Shown: in pieces, positions 23,031 to 29,890 of the stretch | How positions within the stretch are numbered: position 1 is the first letter of the stretch | Layout of the letters: every line of letters begins with the position of its first letter | Origin: Beijerinckiaceae bacterium | GTDB lineage: Bacteria; Pseudomonadota; Alphaproteobacteria; Rhizobiales; Beijerinckiaceae | DNA: 29,890 nt | Reading direction: 5' to 3' | NCBI GenBank assembly: GCA_947455285.1 | Contig: CANGOK010000004.1 | Coordinates: forward strand, 1-29,890 | Notes under the pieces: model-generated | What the model was told of the DNA's origin: nothing | Seen by the model: the letters and a program-made list of their open reading frames with translations, nothing else | The model's database searches: none | Position numbers and translations under genes: made by a program

Positions 23031-24050
23031 ATGTCGTCACGTCTTCCCACTCTCGTTGGCGCGGCTCTTTTGGCCGCCACTGCTCCCGCGCTCGCCCAGC
23101 AGGGCGAAACCATGCCGAAGGTCATCAACGTTTATGTTGCCGGCACGGCAGGGGGAGGCATTGATCTCTACGCTCGTATGCTTGGCCGCCACATGGGCAA
23201 ATATATTCCGGGCAATCCCACCATCAATGTGCAGGACATGCCTGGCGCTGGCGGCATTCGGGCGGCGAATTTCATCGCCGACGCCGCGCCCAAGGACGGA
23301 AGCGTCATGGGCACCTTTCCCGGTGGGCCGCTCGCCGAGCCGCTCGTTGGTCTGCGCAATCCCGGCTATGACATGAGCCAGTTCCAGTGGATCGGCGCCA
23401 TCAGCCGCGACGTGAGCCTCTGCATCTCGTGGAAGGGCAGTCCCTTCAAGACGCTCGACGACGCGCGCAAGCAAGAGATGGTCGTCGCGGGCACGGGCGC
23501 GGGCTCGGAGACGGATACGATCCCTCTCATTCTGAATGATGTGCTGAAGACGAAATTCCGCGTCGTGACCGGCTATCTCGGCACGAAGGAAACCTTCATG
23601 GCCATCGAGAATGGGGAGACCCATGGCCGCTGCGGCCTCACCTTCTCATCGCTGAAGGCTTCGAAGCCTGATTGGCTGCGCGATGACAAGATCAATATCT
23701 TGCTGCAGATGGGGCTGGAGAAGAGCCCTGACCTGCCCAATGTCCCCCTCGCCAGCGAACTTTTGAATTCCGAAGACAAGCAGGTGCTGGAGCTCGTCAC
23801 CATGGGCACGGCGGTCGGTCGTCCCTTCGCGGCGCCGCCCGGAACGCCTGCTGCTCGCGTGCAAATTCTGCGTCGTGCATTCGACGCCGCCATGAAGGAT
23901 CCGGCCCTGCTTGAAGAAGGCCGCACCATTCAGGCGGAAATCTCCCCGACCCCGGGCGAGGAAGTGCAGAAGATCATCGCCCGCCTCTACGCCACGCCCA
24001 AGCCCGTGGTGGAGCGGACGAAGAAACTGCTCGAGCCTTCGGCCAAATAA
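23031..24050 (+). CDS. Bug/TctC-like periplasmic solute-binding protein (IPGNP subgroup, cupin-linked)
   Basis: The 339-residue protein has a signal peptide (cut after ALAQ, about 22), then INVYVAGTAGGGIDLYARMLG and YIPGNPTINVQDMPGAGG, the same subgroup motifs as the protein at 16183, so the two are paralogues. A GGAG site precedes the ATG. It follows the cupin gene by 20 bases and ends 2 bases from the convergent oxidase gene. No membrane TctA/TctB genes are present. A role in capture of a hydroxy acid or aromatic acid is a guess from its neighbours. Confidence 0.9.
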   Translation: MSSRLPTLVGAALLAATAPALAQQGETMPKVINVYVAGTAGGGIDLYARMLGRHMGKYIPGNPTINVQDMPGAGGIRAANFIADAAPKDGSVMGTFPGGPLAEPLVGLRNPGYDMSQFQWIGAISRDVSLCISWKGSPFKTLDDARKQEMVVAGTGAGSETDTIPLILNDVLKTKFRVVTGYLGTKETFMAIENGETHGRCGLTFSSLKASKPDWLRDDKINILLQMGLEKSPDLPNVPLASELLNSEDKQVLELVTMGTAVGRPFAAPPGTPAARVQILRRAFDAAMKDPALLEEGRTIQAEISPTPGEEVQKIIARLYATPKPVVERTKKLLEPSAK

Positions 24051-24052
24051 AA

Positions 24053-25309
24053 TCAGGCCTGGGGCTGCGGCCCCAGCCATACCGCGCGCGGTCCGATCTC
24101 GGCGACCGTGCGGCAACCAGTGAAGCCCATGGCGGTGTCGAGCTCCTTGCGCAGCAGCGTCAGGGCATGTTCGACGCCGACCGCACCTGCGATCGAGGCG
24201 CCATAAAGCGCGCAGCGACCGCTGAGAACCGCTTTGGCGCCCAGCGCCACGGCTTTCAGCACATCGCTGCCCCGCCGTACGCCGCTGTCGATGATGATGT
24301 CGGTCTTGCCGCCGACCTCCGCCACGATCTCCGGCAGGATCTCGATGGGCGAAACCGCGCCGTCGAGATTGCGCCCACCATGGTTGGACAGAACGACCGC
24401 GTCGACGCCCATGCTCACCGCTTTGGCGGCGTCCTCTGGCAGGTTCACGCCCTTGATCATCAACGGGCCTTTCCAGAGGTCTCGCAGGCGGGCGAGATCG
24501 TCCCAGGTGAGATTATCGCCCTGCATGGTGCGCGCGCTCGGAACCGTAGAACCCGCAGCGCGGCCCTGCGAACCCTCGGGATAATGCACCGGGCGCGGCA
24601 TGCCCGACGCGCGCAAATACGGCAGCATGACCTCGAAGAGCCAGCGCGGATGCATCGCGACATCCATCACGATGCGCGGGTTGAAATGGAAGGGGCTCGA
24701 GAAGCCATTGCGCTTGTTATATTCGCGGATAGGGGAAACGGCGGTGTCGGTGGTGAGGATCAAAGCTTCAAAGCCTGCGTCCTGCGCGCGCTTCACCAGC
24801 GCATGGGAAAGCTCGCGCTCGCGCCACATATAGAGCTGGAACCAGTTGCGTCCGTTCTCAACGGTGGCGATGCGTTCGATGGAGGTCAGCGCCGGCGTCG
24901 CAAGCGTGAAAGGCACGCCAAAGCGGGCGGCGGCGCGGGCGACTTCCAGCTCGCCTTCGTACCACGTCAGGCCGGCCGCGCCGGTGGGCGCCAGCGCGAG
25001 CGGCATGGCCATGGGCTTGCCGAAGAGCTCCGTACGGGTGCTGCGGTTCGAAACATCCACCAGCGCCTTGTTGCGCATCTTGATGCTGCGGAAGGCGGCG
25101 CGGTTCTCGTTCAGGCTGATCTCGTCCTCCGACCCGCGGTCAAAGAATTCGAACACGCCCTTGGGCAGGCGCTTGCGGGAGGCTTCGCGCAGGTCGGCGA
25201 TATTTAGGTAGCGATCCGCGAGCTGCTTCGCCAGTCGCGCCTCGGCGCTGGTCGGCGCCGCCACGCGGGGCAGGGTCCCCGTCACATTCGTCGTCGCTGC
25301 CCCCGTCAT
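24053..25309 (-). CDS. FMN-dependent alpha-hydroxy-acid oxidase/dehydrogenase
   Basis: The 418-residue protein is in the LldD/glycolate oxidase/mandelate dehydrogenase family. Visible FMN-site and catalytic residues are Tyr160 (WFQLYMW), Lys286 (MIKGV), His310 and Arg313 (SNHGGRNLD) and the phosphate site GVRRGSDVLKA. The position of glycolate oxidase Tyr24 is Phe55 here (VFEFF). It has an N-terminal extension of about 30 residues, and no membrane-binding segment is obvious. It should oxidise a 2-hydroxy acid to a 2-keto acid. The frame stays open far upstream into the DnaJ gene region, but ATG 25309 starts the recognisable protein. It converges with the Bug gene at 24050. Confidence 0.92.
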   Translation of the reverse strand: MTGAATTNVTGTLPRVAAPTSAEARLAKQLADRYLNIADLREASRKRLPKGVFEFFDRGSEDEISLNENRAAFRSIKMRNKALVDVSNRSTRTELFGKPMAMPLALAPTGAAGLTWYEGELEVARAAARFGVPFTLATPALTSIERIATVENGRNWFQLYMWRERELSHALVKRAQDAGFEALILTTDTAVSPIREYNKRNGFSSPFHFNPRIVMDVAMHPRWLFEVMLPYLRASGMPRPVHYPEGSQGRAAGSTVPSARTMQGDNLTWDDLARLRDLWKGPLMIKGVNLPEDAAKAVSMGVDAVVLSNHGGRNLDGAVSPIEILPEIVAEVGGKTDIIIDSGVRRGSDVLKAVALGAKAVLSGRCALYGASIAGAVGVEHALTLLRKELDTAMGFTGCRTVAEIGPRAVWLGPQPQA

Positions 25310-25486
25310 GCTCGCCTCCCGCTTTTGCTGGGACAGCTTTAGCGCGTTCGACCGTGGCTCGGCAACGAAATGGGCTGGCGCGCCATCCGGCAGGACATCT
25401 TGCGTCCGGGGCCGGGGCGACCCATATAGTCCACCGAGACATTGCGGCCGCGCCAGTTTTCGGGCGGACGCGGAGGTGGGCTCGAA

Positions 25487-26431
25487 ATGCGTGATCCATA
25501 TACGGTTCTCGGCGTCCCGAAATCGGCTGACGCTGACGAGATCAAGAAGGCGTACCGGCGCCTTGCGAAGAAATTCCATCCGGACCAGAACAAGACAGAC
25601 CCCAAGGCCCAGGAGAAGTTCTCTGAGGCCAGTTCCGCCTATGAAATTCTTGGCGACGAGAAGAAGCGCGGGCAGTTCGACCGGGGCGAGATCGACGCCG
25701 AGGGCAAGCCGCGCTTTCAGGGCTTCGATGGCTTCGGGGGCGGGCGCCGTCGCCATCCCGGCGCGCAGGAATATGAATTCAACTTTAGCGGCGGCGGTGC
25801 GGGCGGTCCGCGCGGCGGCGCGGGTTTCGATCCTTCCGACATCTTCTCTGATTTCTTTGGCGGCGGCCGGGGCCGTGGGCGCACCCGCGCCGCGCCGAAG
25901 GGCGAGGATCTTCAGGGAAGCGTGACCGTTTCGCTTCTTGAAGCGGTCAAGGGCGGCAGCGCCCGCGTCGCGCTCGCCAATGGACGCACGCTCGAGGTCA
26001 AGATCCCGGCCGGGATCGAGGAGGGCAAGCAGATCCGCCTCAAGGGGCAGGGCAACCCGAGCCCCATGGGCGGCGAGCCCGGCGACGCCCTCGTCACTGT
26101 GCGCATCGCAAAGCATCCCCATTTCAGGGTCGAAGGCCGCGACCTGCGGCTCGATTTGCCGATCACGGTTTATGAAGCGGTTCTTGGCGGCAAGGTTCAG
26201 GTTCCCACCCTTGGCGGCGCTGTGGAGATGACCTTGCCTCCTGGCACGAACTCGGGCCGCACCCTGAGGCTTCGCGGCAAGGGCCTGCCTGCGGTCGGGA
26301 CTGCAGCGGCGGGCGATCTGCTCGTGACGCTGCGCGTCACGCTGCCCGAAAAGATCGATCCAGAGTTCGAGGGGCTGATGCGCAAGTGGGCCAGCGTCAA
26401 CACCTATGATCCCCGCAAGGACATGGCCTGA
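25487..26431 (+). CDS. DnaJ/CbpA-type J-domain chaperone
   Basis: The 314-residue protein starts with a J-domain: DPYTVLGVPKSADADEIKKAYR and the HPD motif at residues 31-33. A Gly/Phe-rich linker follows (about 70-145), then the C-terminal substrate-binding region (SVTVSLLEAVKGG, VKIPAGIEEGKQIRLKGQG, and later TLPPGTNSGRTLRLRGKG). It has no zinc-finger cysteines, so it is a type II (CbpA-like) protein that stimulates DnaK in the cytoplasm. ATG 25487 with an upstream GGAGG is preferred over a TTG 45 bases earlier. It is divergent from the oxidase and converges with the anti-sigma gene. Confidence 0.95.
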   Translation: MRDPYTVLGVPKSADADEIKKAYRRLAKKFHPDQNKTDPKAQEKFSEASSAYEILGDEKKRGQFDRGEIDAEGKPRFQGFDGFGGGRRRHPGAQEYEFNFSGGGAGGPRGGAGFDPSDIFSDFFGGGRGRGRTRAAPKGEDLQGSVTVSLLEAVKGGSARVALANGRTLEVKIPAGIEEGKQIRLKGQGNPSPMGGEPGDALVTVRIAKHPHFRVEGRDLRLDLPITVYEAVLGGKVQVPTLGGAVEMTLPPGTNSGRTLRLRGKGLPAVGTAAAGDLLVTLRVTLPEKIDPEFEGLMRKWASVNTYDPRKDMA

Positions 26432-26437
26432 CGCTTC

Positions 26438-26827
26438 CTAACCCATCAAGTAGCCCGCAAGGCAGGCGACGCCGGCGCCTGCCAGAAACGATCCTGCGGA
26501 GACTAGAGCCAGTAGATCGCGCCGGTCCCAATCACGCGGGGCCTTAGATTCCGCTGGGCCGGCATAGAGCGGCGTGATCTTGCCGCCAGCTTTCGCCTTG
26601 CGGCGCGGGACGTTCATCAACGGGGTTGGCGTGGGTTCGCAGAGAATTCGCCCCATGGCCAATCGCAGCGCCTGATTTTGCCGCCGCCAGCCCCTCACCT
26701 TCGCGGCCTGCGCAGGGTTGCGCGCCAGCCAGGTCTCGATCAGCTGCTTGCGTTCGGGCGCGGCCTCCCCGTCCACATAGGCGCTGAGTTCTACGTCGCT
26801 GACGGAAGGCGGGTTCAGCACGGACAT
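26438..26827 (-). CDS. Anti-sigma factor, single membrane span
   Basis: The 129-residue protein has an N-terminal anti-sigma domain (VELSAYVDGEAAPERKQLIE, then NPAQAAKVRGWRRQNQALR) and one membrane span near the C-terminus (about 103-128), with almost nothing beyond. There is no HxxxCxxC zinc motif, so it is not a ZAS-type factor. It would hold the sigma factor at the inner membrane. It starts 2 bases after the sigma gene stop, so the pair is co-transcribed, sigma first. The short outer part leaves little room for a periplasmic sensor, so another protein may sense the signal. Confidence 0.87.
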   Translation of the reverse strand: MSVLNPPSVSDVELSAYVDGEAAPERKQLIETWLARNPAQAAKVRGWRRQNQALRLAMGRILCEPTPTPLMNVPRRKAKAGGKITPLYAGPAESKAPRDWDRRDLLALVSAGSFLAGAGVACLAGYLMG

Positions 26828-26829
26828 GG

Positions 26830-27327
26830 CTATTTCACCACTCGCAGATAGGTTGGATGGCGGGGTTTCGAAGGTGTGGGGCCGCTGGTCGCGGTCTGGC
26901 TTTCGGCCAAATGCTGCCGCGCCCGCGCGATGCGGTTAGCGACGCCCGGTTTTGAAAGGCCAAGAATGCTGGCCGCTTGGCCATAGCCAAAACCCTCCAC
27001 CACCACCAGAAGCAGGGCTTCCCGCTCCTCAAGCGGCAGCTTGGCCAGAGGATCTGCGCCCAGCGCGCGTGGCCGCTGGGCTAGGCCATCGGCGCGAACC
27101 CTGCGCGCGCGGTTGCGGGTCGTCAGCGTAGCGTAGAGCCACAGCTGTGGGCTTTTGAACGCACTCAGCTGCCCATTTTGCAGCGCTTGCTCAACAACCT
27201 CCCTCACCATCTGGTCGGCGCAGGCGACGGGATCGGGGCCATCAGAGCCGATCAGCCCCCGCGCATAGCGGCGAAGGGCCGGTATGTGACCCTCGACGTC
27301 TCCCGCAATATGCCGGATTTCCCTCAC
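26830..27327 (-). CDS. ECF-type RNA polymerase sigma factor
   Basis: The 165-residue protein has a weak region 2 (HIPALRRYARGLIGSDG, and LWLYATLTTRNRARR) and a clear region 4 helix-turn-helix (LPLEEREALLLVVVEGFGYGQAASILGLSKPGVANRIARAR, cited in parts across residues 97-139). Region 4 binds the -35 element. Region 2 lacks the usual DAEDLVQE motif, reading PVACADQMVREV. The start is GTG 27327 without a strong ribosome-binding site. Its partner anti-sigma gene follows directly. The signal and target promoters are unknown; a general or envelope stress role is plausible. Confidence 0.85.
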   Translation of the reverse strand: MREIRHIAGDVEGHIPALRRYARGLIGSDGPDPVACADQMVREVVEQALQNGQLSAFKSPQLWLYATLTTRNRARRVRADGLAQRPRALGADPLAKLPLEEREALLLVVVEGFGYGQAASILGLSKPGVANRIARARQHLAESQTATSGPTPSKPRHPTYLRVVK

Positions 27328-27437
27328 GTTCGCGCCCGCCTCTGACCGATGATGAGGAATTCTAAGGCGAGCCCGCCCAAGGGCCTATCGCCCTGATCGG
27401 CGTAGTGGGATCATCTTTTACGCCGACCGCAGGTTCT

Positions 27438-27484
27438 TTTGCGCGATGCGCGGGACTTGCACAAAAGGCGCGCAAAGCTTAAAC
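27438..27484. promoter_or_regulatory. Inverted repeat and weak promoter upstream of fabI
   Basis: TTTGCGCG (27438-27445) and CGCGCAAA (27469-27476) are exact complements with a 23-base spacer. TTGCAC (27457-27462) and TTAAAC (27479-27484), 16 bases apart, resemble a weak -35/-10 pair lying within and just after it. A regulator site for fabI is possible. Nothing else stands out in the 208-base divergent gap 27328-27535. Confidence 0.35.
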
Positions 27485-27535
27485 GCCGGGCTCCGGCCCG
27501 ATGGCTGACCCCTCTTTCTGCGAAGCGGATGGAAC

Positions 27536-28381
27536 ATGGCGCAAGACGGACCCCAGACTTCAGAGGCGAGCAGCAACATCCTTGCTGGCAAGCGCGGCCT
27601 TGTGATGGGCGTGGCGAACAACCGCTCGATCGCCTGGGGCATCGCCAAGGCGGCGCGCGCCGCCGGCGCCGAACTCGCCTTCACCTATCAGGGCGAAGCC
27701 CTTGAAAAGCGGGTGCGTCCGCTGGCGACCGAACTCGACGCCGCCGTGGTCGGCCATTGCGATGTGACCGATCCCGCCAGCATCGACGCAGTCTTCACCG
27801 AGGTTGAGCGCCTTTGGGGCAAGCTCGACTTCGTGGTCCATTGCATCGCCTTTTCCGACAAGGACGAGCTGACCGGCCGCTACGTCGACACGACCGAAGC
27901 GAATTTCAGCAAATCCATGCTGATCTCCTGCTATTCCTTCACGGCTGTCGCCCAGCGCGCCGAAAAGCTGATGACCGAAGGCGGCTCGCTCCTGACGCTC
28001 AGCTACTACGGCGCCGAGAAGTGGATGCCCCACTACAACGTCATGGGCGTGGCCAAGGCCGCGCTTGAGGCCAGCGTGCGCTATCTCGCCGCCGACCTTG
28101 GCGAGAAGAACATCCGCGTCAACGCGATCTCCGCCGGTCCCATCAAGACGCTGGCGGCTTCGGGCATCGGCGACTTCCGCTACATTCTGAAGTGGAATGA
28201 GTACAACGCGCCCCTGCGCCGCACCGTCACCATCGAGGAAGTCGGCGAGACGGCGGCCTTCCTCGTGTCGGCCATGGGGCGCGGCATCACCGGCGAAATC
28301 CTGCATGTGGACGCAGGTTACCATGTGGTCGGCATGAAGAATCCTTCCGCTCCCGACATTTCGGTGAACGGCAAGGATTGA
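27536..28381 (+). CDS. fabI: Enoyl-[acyl-carrier-protein] reductase (NADH)
   Basis: The 281-residue short-chain dehydrogenase-like protein matches FabI: GVANNRSIAWGIAK (25-38) for NADH, catalytic Tyr157, Tyr167 and Lys174 in LSYYGAEKWMPHYNVMGVAK, and RVNAISAGPIKTLAASGI. It catalyses the last step of each fatty-acid elongation cycle, on ACP-bound enoyl chains. The residue equivalent to E. coli Gly93 is Ala105 (HCIAFSD). An N-terminal extension of about 12 residues precedes the fold. It is followed by a histidine phosphatase gene 30 bases downstream. A strong purine-rich site (GCGAAGCGGA) lies near the ATG. Confidence 0.96.
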   Translation: MAQDGPQTSEASSNILAGKRGLVMGVANNRSIAWGIAKAARAAGAELAFTYQGEALEKRVRPLATELDAAVVGHCDVTDPASIDAVFTEVERLWGKLDFVVHCIAFSDKDELTGRYVDTTEANFSKSMLISCYSFTAVAQRAEKLMTEGGSLLTLSYYGAEKWMPHYNVMGVAKAALEASVRYLAADLGEKNIRVNAISAGPIKTLAASGIGDFRYILKWNEYNAPLRRTVTIEEVGETAAFLVSAMGRGITGEILHVDAGYHVVGMKNPSAPDISVNGKD

Positions 28382-28411
28382 CGCTGCGGACGCGATCGGC
28401 GAGGCAGGGGA

Positions 28412-29008
28412 ATGGACATTCTTCCGCATCGCCTGATTTTCATCCGCCACGGCGAGACCGACTGGAACGCTGAAGGTCGCCTTCAGGGCCAGCACGACAT
28501 TCCCATAAATGGCCGCGGCCGCGATCAGGCGGGAAGCGCGGGCCGCGACGCGCGCAAATATATCGCCCGCGAGGGCCTGACGGGGCTGCGCTATGTCGCC
28601 TCGCCCCTGTCGCGCACGCGCGAGACGATGGAGATCGCCCGGGGCGCCATGGGGCTCGACCCCAGGGATTACGATCTCGACGACCGCCTCATGGAATTGT
28701 CGTTTGGCCGCTGGGAGGGACTGATCTGGCCTGAAGTTCAGGCCATGGACCCCTGGGCGGCCAAGGCGCGCGAGGGCGACAAATGGCTCTTCCAGCCGCC
28801 CGGCGGCGAGAGCTACGCCATGCTTGCGGACCGTTTGCGCCCTTGGCTCGCCACAGTCACCTGCGATACGCTCGTTGTATCCCACGGCGGGGTCGCGCGC
28901 GTTCTCATGGCGATGATCGGCGGCGTGCCGGTCTCGGACGCGCCCTTGATGGACATTCATCAGGGGCGGGTGCTGATCTTTCAGAATGGCTCGCGCCGCT
29001 GGCTTTGA
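28412..29008 (+). CDS. Histidine phosphatase (phosphoglycerate mutase-like) family protein
   Basis: The 198-residue protein has the RHGETDWNAEGRLQG motif (RHG at 12-14, nucleophile His13), the SPLSRTRETM segment, Glu95 in MELSFGRWEG, and the second catalytic histidine His158 in VVSHGG. It belongs to the broad-specificity phosphatase branch rather than to glycolytic mutase, given its short length. The substrate is unknown. It starts 30 bases after fabI and is likely in the same transcript. The 208-base gap after it (29009-29216) contains no gene I can support. Confidence 0.92.
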   Translation: MDILPHRLIFIRHGETDWNAEGRLQGQHDIPINGRGRDQAGSAGRDARKYIAREGLTGLRYVASPLSRTRETMEIARGAMGLDPRDYDLDDRLMELSFGRWEGLIWPEVQAMDPWAAKAREGDKWLFQPPGGESYAMLADRLRPWLATVTCDTLVVSHGGVARVLMAMIGGVPVSDAPLMDIHQGRVLIFQNGSRRWL

Positions 29009-29216
29009 TCACGGACAGGAGCTTCTTACGCGCGTTCATGCTGGGTTAAGAGCGTAAACGAGATAAATAAAGGACGGGGGCCGATTCGAGGGCTCCGCGA
29101 TGGGAGGTAGGTTCAGTCCAATCTGGCCCATCAAGCATACCGCGAACTGCTTTTCAGGACGCGCATCGGAGTCCGTGTTGGTGCGTTGACAGTGCTCAGG
29201 CTGAGACCGGGACCTG

Positions 29217-29890
29217 ATGAGGGTGACTGAAACCGCGATGGACATGCCGATCGATACAAAGGCCGAAGAAAGCGGCGGCGCTTCAACGGGATCGATGAAG
29301 CCGCGCGCGGTGCTTCGCGGGCGCGTCGCGCCATTGCTCCTGCGCGATGAGCTGCTGTGCGAAATTTTCGGCGCGACGGCGAGCCTCATCCCGGACCAGC
29401 CCTGCATGTATGCAGGCGACCAGACCTTCACCTATGCGGAAGTCGACGAGAAGGCGACCGCCATAGCGCGCGGCCTCGTGCGCGAGGGGGTGCGGCCCGG
29501 CGAGGTCGTCGGCCTGTGGATGCCGCGCGGACATGAGCTTTTGATCGCCCAGATCGCCATCGCCAAGACCGGCGCCGCATGGTTGCCCTTTGACGCCGAT
29601 GCGCCGCTTGAACGCATAGCCATCTGCCTCGAAGATGCAGGCGCCCGCGCCCTGTTCACCAGCCCCGTTCAGGCGCCGGGGGTGGAGGGGCGCGTCAATT
29701 GCGATGTCCTCACGGAAATCAATCTGATCGACAAGCAGAACACGTCGGTCGTCAGCGCGCGGGCCTTGGGCGCCACGCCAGATCATCCGGCCTATATGAT
29801 CTATACGTCGGGCTCGACGGGCGTTCCCAAGGGCATCGTCATCACCCAGCGCAATATCTGCCACTACCTGCGCTCGGCGAATGAAATCTA
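29217..29890 (+). CDS. NRPS-like adenylating enzyme, N-terminal part (Pls/PosA-type; runs off the window)
   Basis: From ATG 29217 the frame stays open to the end (about 224 residues). After a variable leader, an AMP-binding domain begins (FTYAEVDEKATAIARGL, then RPGEVVGLWMPRGHELLIAQIAIAKTGAAWLPFD). The adenylate-forming core motif YTSGSTGVPKGI (A3) follows, then VITQRNICHYLRS. The motifs fit an amino-acid-adenylating NRPS domain more than an acyl-CoA ligase. RNICHYLRS and the leader LLRDELLCEIFGATAS recall Pls/PosA-type single-module enzymes that make poly-amino acid or short peptide products; this is a memory-based assignment. The start is uncertain (GTG 29223 and ATG 29238 are alternatives), and no strong ribosome-binding site is seen. 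It is about 210 bases from the preceding gene, so it has its own promoter. Confidence 0.85.
   Translation, partial: MRVTETAMDMPIDTKAEESGGASTGSMKPRAVLRGRVAPLLLRDELLCEIFGATASLIPDQPCMYAGDQTFTYAEVDEKATAIARGLVREGVRPGEVVGLWMPRGHELLIAQIAIAKTGAAWLPFDADAPLERIAICLEDAGARALFTSPVQAPGVEGRVNCDVLTEINLIDKQNTSVVSARALGATPDHPAYMIYTSGSTGVPKGIVITQRNICHYLRSANEI

Noticed and set aside
25310..26122. Upstream extension of the alpha-hydroxy-acid oxidase frame to nearly 690 residues
   Set aside because: The extra part lies antisense to the J-domain gene and is unlike the oxidase family; ATG 25309 starts the recognisable protein.
27560..28960. Very long open frame (466 codons) antisense to fabI and the histidine phosphatase
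   Set aside because: Such frames arise from G/C third-position bias. The protein is His/Asp/Gly/Ala-rich without motifs, while the opposite strand encodes two clear enzymes.
29186..29191. TTGACA hexamer before the NRPS start as a promoter
   Set aside because: No acceptable -10 box lies 16-18 bases downstream, and the transcript would begin almost at the start codon.
29009..29216. Possible tRNA, from GGTTCAGTCC resembling a T-arm
   Set aside because: No matching acceptor, anticodon or D arms can be drawn around it.

Overview
This window looks like chromosomal DNA from a high-GC alphaproteobacterium, most likely of the order Hyphomicrobiales (Rhizobiales). Three things point there: dense genes with strong G/C third-position bias; lineage-typical proteins (TIGR02301 family, a NadQ-like NAD regulator, an RT0821-type surface lipoprotein, a liv operon carrying a small membrane protein); and several orphan Bug/TctC periplasmic binding proteins. 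Genus cannot be decided from the sequence alone. No rRNA, tRNA, CRISPR array or transposase was found. No gene-free stretch exceeds 300 bases; the longest (about 210-225 bases) lie at 22242-22467, 27328-27535 and 29009-29216.

Layout. 1-2542: end of a branched-chain amino acid ABC transporter operon (livG end, livF, small membrane protein, binding protein). 2568-2709 and 7054-7175: two pairs of inverted GC-rich palindromic repeats, each between convergent genes. 2718-4720 (minus): a MetE C-terminal-like protein and CcdA. 4846-7026 (plus): glyS. 7199-9025 (minus): xseB, nadQ-like regulator, an unrecognised winged-helix protein. 9143-11763 (minus): tight operon ygfZ-tag-HD hydrolase-tyrosine phosphatase, divergent from a dihydroorotase-like amidohydrolase (11857-13182). 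13192-16013 (minus): hypothetical proteins, a Bug protein, and a translationally coupled NUDIX/TIGR02301 pair. 16183-17902 (plus): a Bug protein, then a parDE-type toxin-antitoxin module whose toxin lacks a normal start codon. 18023-18286: a small membrane-protein gene broken by one amber codon. 18277-19414: pdxH and a divergent lipoprotein. 19488-21527: M3 metallopeptidase. 21530-22241: HigB/HigA-type toxin-antitoxin module. 22468-25309: cupin plus Bug protein, convergent with an FMN alpha-hydroxy-acid oxidase. 25487-29008: DnaJ-family chaperone, ECF-type sigma factor with anti-sigma factor, fabI, histidine phosphatase. 29217-end: start of an NRPS-like adenylating enzyme, probably of the Pls/PosA type.

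How it fits together. Most genes are housekeeping: amino acid uptake, tRNA charging, DNA repair, cofactor synthesis, fatty-acid synthesis and envelope stress. Accessory material is scattered among them: two toxin-antitoxin modules, three Bug proteins with no TctA/TctB membrane partners, the cupin/Bug/oxidase group, and the NRPS start. No clearly new multi-gene defence or biosynthetic system is visible. The points most worth checking are the amber-split gene, the parE start with its direct-repeat operator, the repeat pairs with a compensating mini-hairpin, the QxH metal motif in the dihydroorotase-like protein, and the NRPS that runs off the right edge.
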